A stretch of 17,314 bases of DNA from an uncultured Oscillospiraceae bacterium (GTDB lineage: Bacteria; Bacillota; Clostridia; Oscillospirales; Ruminococcaceae), in NCBI GenBank assembly GCA_900543705.1, contig UQSL01000040.1, positions 1 to 17,314 on the forward strand, in the 5' to 3' direction. Position 1 is the first letter of the stretch. The number at the start of each line of letters is the position of its first letter. The position numbers and the translations under genes are program-made. Below, piece by piece: positions 1-5,445 of this stretch. The notes beneath the pieces were generated by a model. The model had not been told where the DNA came from, ran no database searches, and worked only from the letters and a program-made list of their open reading frames with translations.

Positions 1-31
1 ATTCATTCCGTTTTTCTGCGCTTTTTTCTGT

Positions 32-502
32 CTATTTTTTCGGGAAGGGCTCACTGTCTGCCGCAGATAGTGCATTGATAGTAACCATACCGAGCGAAGG
101 CATACAGTCGATTAGAATATAATCGTATTTGTCCTTCACTTCGCCAAGATAATTCTTCAGTGCTGTTTCTCTGCTCATTGCATTAACAAGGTTAAACTCC
201 ATTGCTGAAAGCTCAAGGTTAGCCGGAACGAGGTCAACACCTTCGTCGTGGTGCAGAATACCGGTCATAGGGTCATTCATCGTTTCATTTATTACATCTG
301 TGAGTTTCGTTGCAAGCGTGATACCCAAGTTGTCTGTATCCTGCCAACCGAGTCAAGTTGTTAAATCACCCTGCGGGTCTGCGTCAATGAGCAATACTTT
401 CTTTCCCTGCATTGCAAGACCGACTCCGAGGTTTACCGTAGTGGTTGTCTTTCCAACTCCGCCTTTTTGATTGCATATCGCAATCGTTTTGCAGTTTGAC
501 AC
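32..502 (-). pseudogene. parA: ParA/Soj-type partition ATPase, broken
   Basis: This is a remnant of a ParA/Soj (MinD-superfamily) ATPase, a protein that segregates plasmids, integrative elements or chromosomes. Reading begins at a GTG at 502, nine bases after AAAGGAGG. The deviant Walker A motif KGGVGKTTTT is followed by the DADPQGD motif. An in-frame TGA at 353-355 stops translation after LTT. Beyond it the same frame continues for 98 codons with Walker B (YDYILIDCMPSLG) and INALSAADS. Homologues continue with hydrophobic residues after that point, but here the frame switches to EPFPKK and stops, so about 100 C-terminal residues are missing. TGA differs by one base from the TCA, TGC or TGG codons that could stand there. 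The nonsense codon plus the 3' truncation argue for a pseudogene rather than recoding. No parB is visible in the window. Confidence 0.8.
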
Positions 503-528
503 TTTGTGCGTCCTCCTTTCGTAGTATT

Positions 529-552
529 CATAGCCATTACAGTATGGCTATG
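529..552. repeat. Inverted repeat in the parA leader
   Basis: The arms CATAGCCAT (529-537) and ATGGCTATG (544-552) are perfect 9-bp complements around a 6-base centre. The repeat lies about ten bases upstream of the parA ribosome binding site. It could be an operator for autoregulation or an RNA hairpin in the leader; the sequence does not decide between them. Confidence 0.5.
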
Positions 553-1030
553 TACTTGACCGGCTCATTTCCTAACCGGTCGGGCAATATTTGTTCTCAA
601 CACCCCTTGCCAAGCTTAAAAGCTCAAGGGAAGTCACTAAGGAACAGACTGCTTATCTGTATCATAGGAATCTCACCTCTGCCGGGTTCTCCGCCAGCTC
701 CGTAGAGAAGTATCATTATCATCCTGACTGTCATCGCCGTAACAGGAGCAGCCTGTTACTTATACCGGGGGTTCTCGCTATTCTGAATTGCAGAAGTCTC
801 GGCGTACCCGATAAGGTGGCTAAAATCATCAGGAATAAAGTCTTAGTGACCTGTATATTCAATTTTCAAAGTACAGGTGAAAGGCTTCCGTTTTCGTCGT
901 TCGGAATTAATCCCTTCACTTGTTTGAACTGGGAGAGACGTTTTGCACCCCCTCAAATTAAAAAAAGTTGAAAAAATTTTAGAAAATAAAAAAGCCACCT
1001 GTTCCGAAAGTTGAAACAGATGGCTTATGT
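553..1030. other. Gene-free degenerate stretch with mobile-element remnants
   Basis: I see no intact gene here. On the plus strand, 706-783 reads as a hydrophobic run, RSIIIILTVIAVTGAACYLY, flanked by stops. Just before it is a Pro-rich piece (SPLPGSPPAP) in the same frame. A Pro-rich linker followed by one membrane span resembles the C-terminus of the CD1107/DUF4366 proteins of clostridial conjugative elements, but the match is by eye and weak. A 7-bp inverted repeat, ACCTGTA/TACAGGT, spans 849-878 with a 16-base centre. The hairpin at 992-1026 is listed separately. Confidence 0.35.
992..1026 (-). terminator. Rho-independent terminator-like hairpin
   Basis: The arms AAGCCACCTGTT (992-1003) and AACAGATGGCTT (1015-1026) pair with one mismatch around an 11-base loop. 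Read on the minus strand the hairpin is followed by a long T-rich run, as in an intrinsic terminator. No minus-strand gene ends here, so it may be left over from a lost gene or act as a leader attenuator for the parA remnant. Confidence 0.55.
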
Positions 1031-1049
1031 AGATTTGCTGATGTTAATG

Positions 1050-1058
1050 TGGTATAAT
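1050..1058 (+). promoter_or_regulatory. Extended -10 promoter for the 54-aa gene
   Basis: TGG followed by TATAAT forms an extended -10 element (TGnTATAAT) about 50 bases before the start codon at 1109. No good -35 box is visible at the expected distance, as is usual for extended -10 promoters. Confidence 0.5.
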
Positions 1059-1108
1059 CATATTGAATTTTTATTTATATTTTGGGGAATAATAGGAGGT
1101 TGAATGAA

Positions 1109-1273
1109 ATGAAAAAGGCAGAGGGTATTGGCGCAATTATTGGTAGTATTTTAGGTGCAGTTGGTACCGGAATTGCCATTTATTATACTGAAAGTCCTCT
1201 TTCGTCTATTATAGGTCTACTTGGATATTTGGTAGGCTCACAGATTGGCAAATCAATAGATAAAAATAAATAA
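1109..1273 (+). CDS. 54-aa glycine-rich small membrane protein
   Basis: The ATG at 1109 is chosen because AGGAGG (1094-1099) lies nine bases before it. An upstream in-frame TTG at 1082 would bury that ribosome site inside the gene. The protein starts MKKAEGIGAIIGSILGAVG and has two hydrophobic segments, roughly residues 6-26 and 31-46. Both are rich in small-residue spacings such as GxxxG, GSxxG and GSQIGKS, and a short Lys/Asp/Asn tail follows. The pattern resembles glycine-zipper membrane peptides and some small bacteriocins, but I do not recognise a family and assign no function. It has its own promoter and ends at a strong bidirectional terminator. It lies in mobile-element debris on the opposite strand from its neighbours. 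Confidence 0.7.
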   Translation: MKKAEGIGAIIGSILGAVGTGIAIYYTESPLSSIIGLLGYLVGSQIGKSIDKNK

Positions 1274-1293
1274 TTTATCCTAATGATATAAAT

Positions 1294-1330
1294 AAGTCCT
1301 CTGGTTGGTGTGAACCCAATCAGAGGACTT
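1294..1330. terminator. Bidirectional terminator between convergent small genes
   Basis: The arms AAGTCCTCTGGTTGG (1294-1308) and its near-complement (1316-1330) have one mismatch and a short loop. T-rich DNA follows on the plus side and A-rich DNA precedes. The hairpin serves the 54-aa gene on the plus strand. It also contains the stop codon of the minus-strand 57-aa gene. Confidence 0.8.
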
Positions 1331-1502
1331 ATTTTACTTTGAATCTTTTCTTTTTAGCTGACACAAATTTTATCAATACATCATCAACACCATCGGTATA
1401 CTTACCTTGATTGATGAGTGCATTCTTTAAATTGATAAGAGCATTTACAATGCTGTTGTATTCGGAATCGGTTAAATATAGATGATATTTAGAGCTTCTC
1501 AT
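1329..1502 (-). CDS. 57-aa conjugative-element-type hypothetical protein
   Basis: The ATG at 1502 has AGGAGG seven bases upstream. The protein starts MRSSKYHLYLTDSEYNSIVN and contains LINLKNALINQGKYTDGVDD, ending in a Lys/Arg-rich tail (KKKRFKVK). Short proteins with the layout Y-[HR]-LYL-x-(5)-Y, then LI-LKN-LI-QGKYTD-VD, recur in integrative and conjugative elements of gut Clostridia. They have no established function. The fit is from memory of that family rather than a search. The stop codon lies inside the convergent terminator. An inverted repeat, GATGAC/GTCATC (1516-1537), overlaps a possible -10 (TATAGT, 1525-1530) and may be an operator. Confidence 0.75.
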   Translation of the reverse strand: MRSSKYHLYLTDSEYNSIVNALINLKNALINQGKYTDGVDDVLIKFVSAKKKRFKVK

Positions 1503-1632
1503 AACAACACCTCCTGATGACTTTACTATATGTCATCTGTGGAAAATGATAAAGTATGCGATTTGATTATAGTATTTGAGCAGGGCATAACTCTCCAATT
1601 AGAAGCAAGTAATATAGGTAAAACCTAGTTGT

Positions 1633-1807
1633 CAACCGCCTTGTTTGTTAGCAAGCATTTTGGGTCTAAAAATGGTCGTGTTAGCAGACGAGCTGATTTT
1701 GTTAGCAAAACGGCAAAAATCTTGCTAATTTTTGTTAGCAGACCAACCGCCTGAAAGGTGAGTGTTACAAAGTTAATAAAAAACCGGCTTGCTAACATTT
1801 GCTAACA
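1633..1807. repeat. Phased TGTTAGCA repeat array (iteron or arm-site like)
   Basis: TGTTAGCA occurs four times on the plus strand, starting at 1646, 1679, 1700 and 1733. The inverse TGCTAACA occurs at 1790 and 1800, with a degraded copy at 1723. The start-to-start distances of 33, 21, 33 and 10 are close to whole turns of the helix. A second direct repeat, CAACCGCCT, lies at 1633-1641 and 1744-1752, bracketing the four direct copies. The array fills the gene-free gap between the 57-aa gene and tRNA-Arg. It could be integrase or excisionase arm sites, replication iterons, or an operator array. Confidence 0.7.
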
Positions 1808-1847
1808 GGATTTTAGCTGAAATTGAAAATGGGTAAAAATCAAAAAA

Positions 1848-1881
1848 GCCTGAAAACCCAGTAAAATCAAGGCTTTCAGGC
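1848..1881 (-). terminator. Terminator downstream of tRNA-Arg
   Basis: GCCTGAAA (1848-1855) and TTTCAGGC (1874-1881) form a stem. On the minus strand the stem is followed by TTTTTTG. It lies nine bases beyond the encoded CCA end of tRNA-Arg and fits as its terminator. Confidence 0.75.
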
Positions 1882-1889
1882 GTTGTTGG

Positions 1890-1964
1890 TGGCACCCCCT
1901 GCGAGAATCGAACTCACAACTAACCCTTAGGAGGGGTTTATTATATCCATTTAACTAAGGGGGC
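1890..1964 (-). tRNA. tRNA-Arg(CCU)
   Basis: Read on the minus strand, all four arms can be drawn. The acceptor GCCCCCT pairs with AGGGGGT. The D stem is GTTA/TAAT. The anticodon stem AACCC/GGGTT encloses CTCCTAA, giving anticodon CCT. The T stem is GTGAG/CTCGC with loop TTCGATT. A genomic CCA ends the gene at 1890. It has its own promoter and terminator. The AT-rich D arm is typical of the minor clostridial tRNA-Arg(CCU). The 3' end faces the mobile-element debris to the left, as expected if an element once integrated at this gene. Confidence 0.92.
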
Positions 1965-1983
1965 ATTTGGAAAATCTATAATA

Positions 1984-2013
1984 ATATTAAGTTGTAAACG
2001 AACAGATTGTCAA
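1984..2013 (-). promoter_or_regulatory. Promoter of tRNA-Arg(CCU)
   Basis: The -35 TTGACA (2008-2013) and -10 TAATAT (1984-1989) are 18 bases apart. The tRNA 5' end at 1964 follows about 20 bases later. The sequence around the -35, GCGATTGACAA, recurs in the next unit. Confidence 0.65.
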
Positions 2014-2049
2014 TCGCTTTTCCTCCAAAGGCGGATGTCAAAACATATT

Positions 2050-2089
2050 CTTAGGAGGCTGTCGCTCTATCCAGCTGAGCTATAGCGAC
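2050..2089 (-). pseudogene. tRNA-Arg(CCU) 5' half
   Basis: The minus strand reads as a perfect 5' half of a second tRNA-Arg: acceptor strand GTCGCTA, D arm GCTC/GAGC, anticodon stem ACAGC and loop CTCCTAA. It stops resembling a tRNA one base after the loop. No 3' anticodon strand, T arm or acceptor complement follows. It keeps a consensus promoter. Many tyrosine integrases recombine in the anticodon loop, so this may mark an old integration or deletion scar. Confidence 0.75.
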
Positions 2090-2107
2090 ATTTAATAAAC
2101 CTATTAA

Positions 2108-2136
2108 ATTGTACTTATAATCCGAATTTTTGTCAA
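2108..2136 (-). promoter_or_regulatory. Promoter of the tRNA-Arg half
   Basis: TTGACA (2131-2136), a 17-base spacer and TACAAT (2108-2113) form a near-consensus sigma-A promoter ending about 18 bases before the tRNA half. It could still drive a short RNA. Confidence 0.75.
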
Positions 2137-2170
2137 TCGCCTTTTTCCCTTAGGCGAAAGATGCAATGTA

Positions 2171-2212
2171 ACCTTAAGAGAGTGGCGCTCTCTCCAGCTG
2201 ACTTACCGGCGC
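2171..2212 (-). pseudogene. tRNA-Lys(CUU)-like 5' half
   Basis: The minus strand carries GCGCCGG as an acceptor strand. A D arm with a degraded 5' strand (AGTC where GCTC is usual) and the typical AGCTGGAGAGAGCG follow. Then come the anticodon strand CCACT and loop CTCTTAA, giving anticodon CTT. GGT could still pair with the first three stem positions, after which the tRNA likeness ends. As in the neighbouring unit, the break is just past the anticodon loop. The D-stem mismatch suggests it is no longer functional. Confidence 0.6.
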
Positions 2213-2580
2213 GTCTCTTTTTTGAATCATAGGGCTTTCTTTATCATATTCATTCTTTGCAGTTTCGTCAAGTCCCAGCCGCCAATTTTTCATCGGGACG
2301 CCCTTCCGGATAAGCCAGGTTTGGACCGAGGGCGTTTTGCTCGCACAGCGCCATGCAAGGTGTTCATCATTTTCCTCGAAGACTTTCAGCAGCTTTGCGG
2401 GCAGGCTCTGCGGCACCACGCGGGAGTAAATTCCCATATTCCAGGTCGATTCACATGCCCCGCCTTATAAACAAGCCAGATGTCAGATAGCGCTCGTTCA
2501 TTGACTCGGAACAGGCCGGAGCTTTTTTACAATTCCTTAATGCGGGAGGAGAAGGGAATTTCTCAAATCACAGTCTTTTT
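2213..2580 (-). other. No confident gene; weak 87-codon reading frame
   Basis: A minus-strand frame from an ATG at 2437 (MGIYSRVVPQSLPAKLL...) stays open into the tRNA-Lys half and looks protein-like in its middle (EENDEHLAWRCAS...VQTWLIRKG). It lacks a good ribosome site, runs into the tRNA remnant, and matches no family I know. An upstream piece in another frame, MNERYLTSGLFIRRGM from about 2505, could be its frameshifted start. Both are best treated as remnants of an unidentified gene. Confidence 0.3.
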
Positions 2581-2787
2581 CTATTCATCCGGCACCCACT
2601 CCAGCAGGTCACCCGGCTGGCAGTCGAGGGCCCGACAGATTTTGGAAAGCGTGTCAAACTTGATTGCACGGGCCCTCCCGTTTTTTAAAATCGAGATATT
2701 GGCCATGGTAATGCCGACGCGCTCGGAAAGCTCGGTGACGCTCATCTTGCGCCGGGCGAGCATGACGTCGAGATGGACAAGAATCAT
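2581..2787 (-). CDS. XRE/Cro-C1 family HTH regulator (YozG-like)
   Basis: This is a 68-aa single-domain helix-turn-helix protein. The segment VTELSERVGITMANISILKN (residues 17-36) is the HTH, and RAIKFDTLSKICRALDCQPG the following helices. DLLEWVPDE ends the protein, as is usual for this compact class. The ATG at 2787 follows GGGGGG at eight bases. It lies 13 bases after the stop of the DUF2975 membrane protein, so the two form one operon. This pairing, DUF2975 followed by a short HTH, is common in Firmicutes. The HTH protein probably controls its own promoter, but the signal sensed is unknown. Confidence 0.88.
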   Translation of the reverse strand: MILVHLDVMLARRKMSVTELSERVGITMANISILKNGRARAIKFDTLSKICRALDCQPGDLLEWVPDE

Positions 2788-2800
2788 CGGCGGTCCCCCC

Positions 2801-3280
2801 TTAAATCGTTAGGTCGTTTTCCTCTCTCAGTCGGGCTGCCTGTTCTACCAGCCGGCTGAGGACGAAAAAGACGATGGCAAGGGCAAGCCCTCCAAAGAGG
2901 ATAAGTAGGGAGGCGAGCAGAATTGCCGGATGGCTCATGTTCATGCACAAAAGCACCAGATCGCCGGCAAAGAAAAACAGCACATCCCCTGCCACAAGCA
3001 GGGCGATTGATTTGAGCAGGGAGGCGTTTTGAAAGCTGAACGTGTCGTTTTTGCCAATGCTGCGGGCAATTTTCAGCCCACAGCACAGTATTGCCAGACA
3101 GGGCAGGGCGGTCAGGCTTAAAAAGATGAGCCAGGGGAGATACCAGCCGGAAAACTCCGGATAAAAGCGGGCGAATCTGTTCCCGAAATAGGGCACGGCA
3201 AAGCCATAGACAGCTACAAGGCAGCAGAAGACCCCGGCGAGCACCGCAATGAGCAGACGGGATAGTTTTTTATGTTCCAT
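2801..3280 (-). CDS. DUF2975-family membrane protein
   Basis: This 159-aa protein has four hydrophobic segments, around residues 8-30, 45-68, 88-112 and 120-142. The segments and the charged connector before the third (GLKIARSIGKNDTFSFQNASLLKSIALL) are the hallmark of DUF2975 proteins. The ATG at 3280 has AGGAGG eight bases upstream. A promoter and a small palindrome lie in the leader. It is the first gene of a pair with the HTH regulator. The function of the family is not established. The arrangement suggests a membrane partner that modulates the regulator, which is inference. Confidence 0.85.
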   Translation of the reverse strand: MEHKKLSRLLIAVLAGVFCCLVAVYGFAVPYFGNRFARFYPEFSGWYLPWLIFLSLTALPCLAILCCGLKIARSIGKNDTFSFQNASLLKSIALLVAGDVLFFFAGDLVLLCMNMSHPAILLASLLILFGGLALAIVFFVLSRLVEQAARLREENDLTI

Positions 3281-3310
3281 ACAAAGGACCTCCTGGAAAG
3301 ATTCAAAATG

Positions 3311-3359
3311 ACATTCAATGTATCTGTCCTTAGTATAGCATCTGTTTATTGAAAGTCAA
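3311..3359 (-). promoter_or_regulatory. Promoter and operator-like palindrome of the DUF2975-HTH operon
   Basis: TTGACT (3354-3359), a 16-base spacer and TATACT (3332-3337) form the promoter. Just downstream lies the perfect 11-bp palindrome ACATTCAATGT (3311-3321). TGACATTCAAT at 3309-3319 on the plus strand resembles TGACTTTCAAT at 3349-3359 on the minus strand. This gives an inverted pair flanking the promoter, a plausible site for the HTH product. Confidence 0.6.
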
Positions 3360-3570
3360 TCTATTTTTATTGTATTACGATAAATAATAGAAAAAATACA
3401 GAAAGCGCAACATCGGGCTCAGATTTTGAGAAAGACGGTTCTGAGCACCTTGCTTCGAAAAACTCAAACCACAAAACAGGGTTAGGAGAAAAGCGGGATA
3501 CAAACCGGCGAGCAGATGTACAGAAGGCGGAACCCTCCGCTTTGACCGTCAAGAAGCTTGTTGGAAGCAG
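3360..3570. other. Gene-free spacer
   Basis: I see no credible gene, RNA or repeat between the DUF2975 promoter and the terminator of the vitamin B6 operon. Open frames here have no ribosome sites and no recognisable protein character. Confidence 0.5.
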
Positions 3571-3611
3571 AAAAAAAAAGGGCAGTCCGCCGCATATGCG
3601 GCGGACTGCCC
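3571..3611 (-). terminator. Terminator of the B6 operon, perfect 32-bp palindrome
   Basis: GGGCAGTCCGCCGCAT and its exact complement abut at 3580-3611 with no spacer. On the minus strand nine T residues follow (complement of 3571-3579). It begins 12 bases after the ECF S-component stop codon. Being palindromic without a loop, it would fold with a small CATATG-centred hairpin tip. Confidence 0.95.
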
Positions 3612-3623
3612 AGAAGGTACCCA

Positions 3624-4205
3624 TTATTTATGGAAGATATTTTGAAACAGCCGGGTGGATTTGAGTGCCTTGATAAACAACGGAGCCAGCAGGCAGGAAC
3701 CGGCAATAGCAATCAGGGAGTTGATGGAGGAGGTAATCATCTTCGGAGCGGTCGCTACTACTGCAGCAGGGAATGCACTGCCTGCCAGCATTAGCGTGAT
3801 GACGCTTTTGCCGATGTAGAGCAGGAAATAGGCAGCACAGCCGCAGACAGCGCCGACGATGTTAAACAGAGTCTCTTTTCCCACCCGCTTGCCATGTGAG
3901 GAGATGATTCCGCACAAAAAGGCCATCATAAAAAAGTTGAACAGGGTAAACGGTGCACCTGCAACAAAGGCCGGGTTGGTCAAATCGAACAGGCAGGAAC
4001 CAATTCCCGCAGCAAGACCACCGCGAACACCTCCAAAGAGCATACCCGACAGCAGGCAGATAATATTTGCCACTTTAAGCATGGTTGGGCCGGTCGGGGT
4101 TGGAATCTGAATTTTAATAAAACTGGTGGTGACAAAAATGATTGCCGCCATGAGCCCGACTACAACGATATCGCTGACGGAGAATTTTTTAGAAGAACTG
4201 GACAT
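3624..4205 (-). CDS. ECF transporter S component, probably for vitamin B6
   Basis: This 193-aa integral membrane protein has about six hydrophobic segments. It shows the S-component architecture: a polar N-terminus, a first helix DIVVVGLMAAIIFVTTSFIK, then IPTPTGPTMLKVANIICLL and Gly-rich loops (GGVRGGLAAGIGSCLFDLTNP). S components bind the substrate and dock on a shared EcfA-A'-T energising module, which is not encoded nearby. The start at 4205 has AGGGAG ten bases upstream. It lies 48 bases after the pyridoxal kinase gene and shares its terminator, so pyridoxine, pyridoxal or pyridoxamine is the likely cargo. Predicted B6-type S components (PdxU/PdxU2) occur in such contexts. A hydroxymethylpyrimidine transporter (HmpT-like) is the main alternative, since the kinase superfamily also includes ThiD. 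Confidence 0.8.
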   Translation of the reverse strand: MSSSSKKFSVSDIVVVGLMAAIIFVTTSFIKIQIPTPTGPTMLKVANIICLLSGMLFGGVRGGLAAGIGSCLFDLTNPAFVAGAPFTLFNFFMMAFLCGIISSHGKRVGKETLFNIVGAVCGCAAYFLLYIGKSVITLMLAGSAFPAAVVATAPKMITSSINSLIAIAGSCLLAPLFIKALKSTRLFQNIFHK

Positions 4206-4253
4206 GGACGATGACTCCCTTTCTAAACAGGAAAGCTAAGTATGTGCGGAAGG

Positions 4254-5120
4254 TCAAAAGGCGCTGTAACCATGCAGAATGTCGTTGCGCAATAGTTCGG
4301 GCAAAACCTTTTCAAGCATGATGCCATAGCGGGTATCACTCGAATAGCTGTAGGTAGTCTTAATGGCTACCTCCAGAAAGCGGGTCGCCCGCTCAATCGC
4401 CATCGGGAGACTGTCTCCGGTAAGCAATCCGCCGACCAGGATGCTTGCAAATGCATCGCCCGTGCCTGGATAGGAGACAGGGACATACTCGCACTCAATG
4501 GACCAGAATGCGTTTTTCTCCCGGTCATATCCCAGATTTGCGATTTTCCCCGTCGCAAGCGGCGCACCGGTAATAACGACGATTTTCGGCCCAAATTCCG
4601 ACAGGCGGACCAGCATACTTTTCGCCTGGGAGTGAGTCAAAGGCTGTGCAGAATAATCCTGCGAGAGCAGGATGGAACATTCCGTGACATTCGGGGTGAT
4701 GATGTCCGCCACCTGCACCAGCCGTTTCATCCCGGCCTGGATGCTTTTATTGCAGGTCCGATAAGCCTTTCCGTGGTCTCCCATGACCGGATCGACGACC
4801 GCAAGTGCATTCGGATAGGCGTTGAAGAAATCGAGACAGTGCTCAATTTGGTCATCCGAACCCAAAAACCCGCTGTAAATGCACTCGAAATCGATTCCAA
4901 GCTGTTTGTAGTGATTCAGGCATGGCTCGATATAGTCGGTCAGATCGCGGAAGACCGGGTCAAGCAGGCCACCGGTGTGACTGGATAACACAGCGGTCGG
5001 CACAGGGCATACCTGAACACCCATGGCGGAGAGCAGCGGCAAAATCACAGTCAGAGAACAGCGCCCGAATCCGGATAAGTCGTGGATTGCGGCAACGCGG
5101 CTTGGTCTTTGCAGGGTCAT
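4254..5120 (-). CDS. pdxY: Pyridoxal/pyridoxamine kinase
   Basis: This ribokinase-fold kinase phosphorylates the 5' hydroxyl of B6 vitamers using ATP. Family signatures are clear: RVAAIHDLSGFGRCSLTV at the N-terminus, LSSHTGG, DPVMGDHGKAY, ADIITPNVTE, and the catalytic GTGDAF near residue 220. The length of 288 aa is normal. I prefer the ATG at 5120 because homologues begin about ten residues before HDLSG. An in-frame ATG at 5144 would add eight residues and also has a moderate ribosome site, GGGAAG, so 4254-5144 is possible. The gene leads the operon with the ECF S component, giving an uptake-and-trap pair: import the vitamer, then phosphorylate it. The promoter is just upstream. ThiD-like hydroxymethylpyrimidine kinase is less likely, given the PdxY-type motifs. 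Confidence 0.9.
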   Translation of the reverse strand: MTLQRPSRVAAIHDLSGFGRCSLTVILPLLSAMGVQVCPVPTAVLSSHTGGLLDPVFRDLTDYIEPCLNHYKQLGIDFECIYSGFLGSDDQIEHCLDFFNAYPNALAVVDPVMGDHGKAYRTCNKSIQAGMKRLVQVADIITPNVTECSILLSQDYSAQPLTHSQAKSMLVRLSEFGPKIVVITGAPLATGKIANLGYDREKNAFWSIECEYVPVSYPGTGDAFASILVGGLLTGDSLPMAIERATRFLEVAIKTTYSYSSDTRYGIMLEKVLPELLRNDILHGYSAF

Positions 5121-5163
5121 AGTAATCGTTTTCCTTCCATACAAAAGTGAGCTTCCCTTTTGT

Positions 5164-5200
5164 ATACCCCTATTATAAAGAGACCGGGGTATTCTTTCAA
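5164..5200 (-). promoter_or_regulatory. Promoter and candidate operator of the B6 operon
   Basis: TTGAAA (5195-5200), a 17-base spacer and a perfect TATAAT (5172-5177) form a strong promoter. An inverted repeat, ATACCCC (5164-5170) and GGGGTAT (5186-5192), brackets the -10 box. A protein bound there would block RNA polymerase. Confidence 0.75.
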
Positions 5201-5390
5201 AAAAGGGCAGCCGTCTTGTTTTTTTGGCTTCTCTAGGCTTTTCTTACAATATTTATAGGATGATCCTCTCGTATATTGGCGATAATGACGTACAAAAAGA
5301 GTGTTTTCCATTTGTTCCAGATGATTGACAAAAAAAGAGACAAAAACACATAGTAAAACAAGAGGAATTTTGCATAGTTCTTAAAAGATG

Positions 5391-5432
5391 AAAAAAGACA
5401 GAAATCTTGCTGCTTTTTACAGCAAGATTTCT
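5391..5432 (-). terminator. ileS terminator
   Basis: The arms AGAAATCTTGCTG (5400-5412) and CAGCAAGATTTCT (5420-5432) are exact 13-bp complements with a 7-base loop. They are followed on the minus strand by a T-rich run, 14 bases after the ileS stop. The 190 bases further left (5201-5390) are AT-rich and hold nothing I can recognise. Confidence 0.92.
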
Positions 5433-5445
5433 GGAATCGCTTCAT

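Noticed and set aside
353..355. TGA recoded as selenocysteine or another amino acid
   Set aside because: No SECIS-like hairpin is evident just downstream, the residue is not a known ParA active-site position, and the gene is also truncated at its 3' end.
1633..1807. CRISPR array
   Set aside because: The repeats are only 8 bp, occur in both orientations, and lack spacers of uniform length.
2050..2212. Group I intron within a tRNA anticodon loop
   Set aside because: tRNA-Arg(CCU) can host such introns, but only about 30-60 bases separate each break from the next promoter and no matching 3' half follows.
3367..3624. Minus-strand 85-codon frame after the ECF S component
   Set aside because: It reads through the perfect terminator palindrome and its T run, with no ribosome site of its own.
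5233..5445. Minus-strand 70-codon frame starting right after the ileS stop
   Set aside because: Its first codons are the ileS terminator hairpin and T run; it has no ribosome site and no recognisable protein content.
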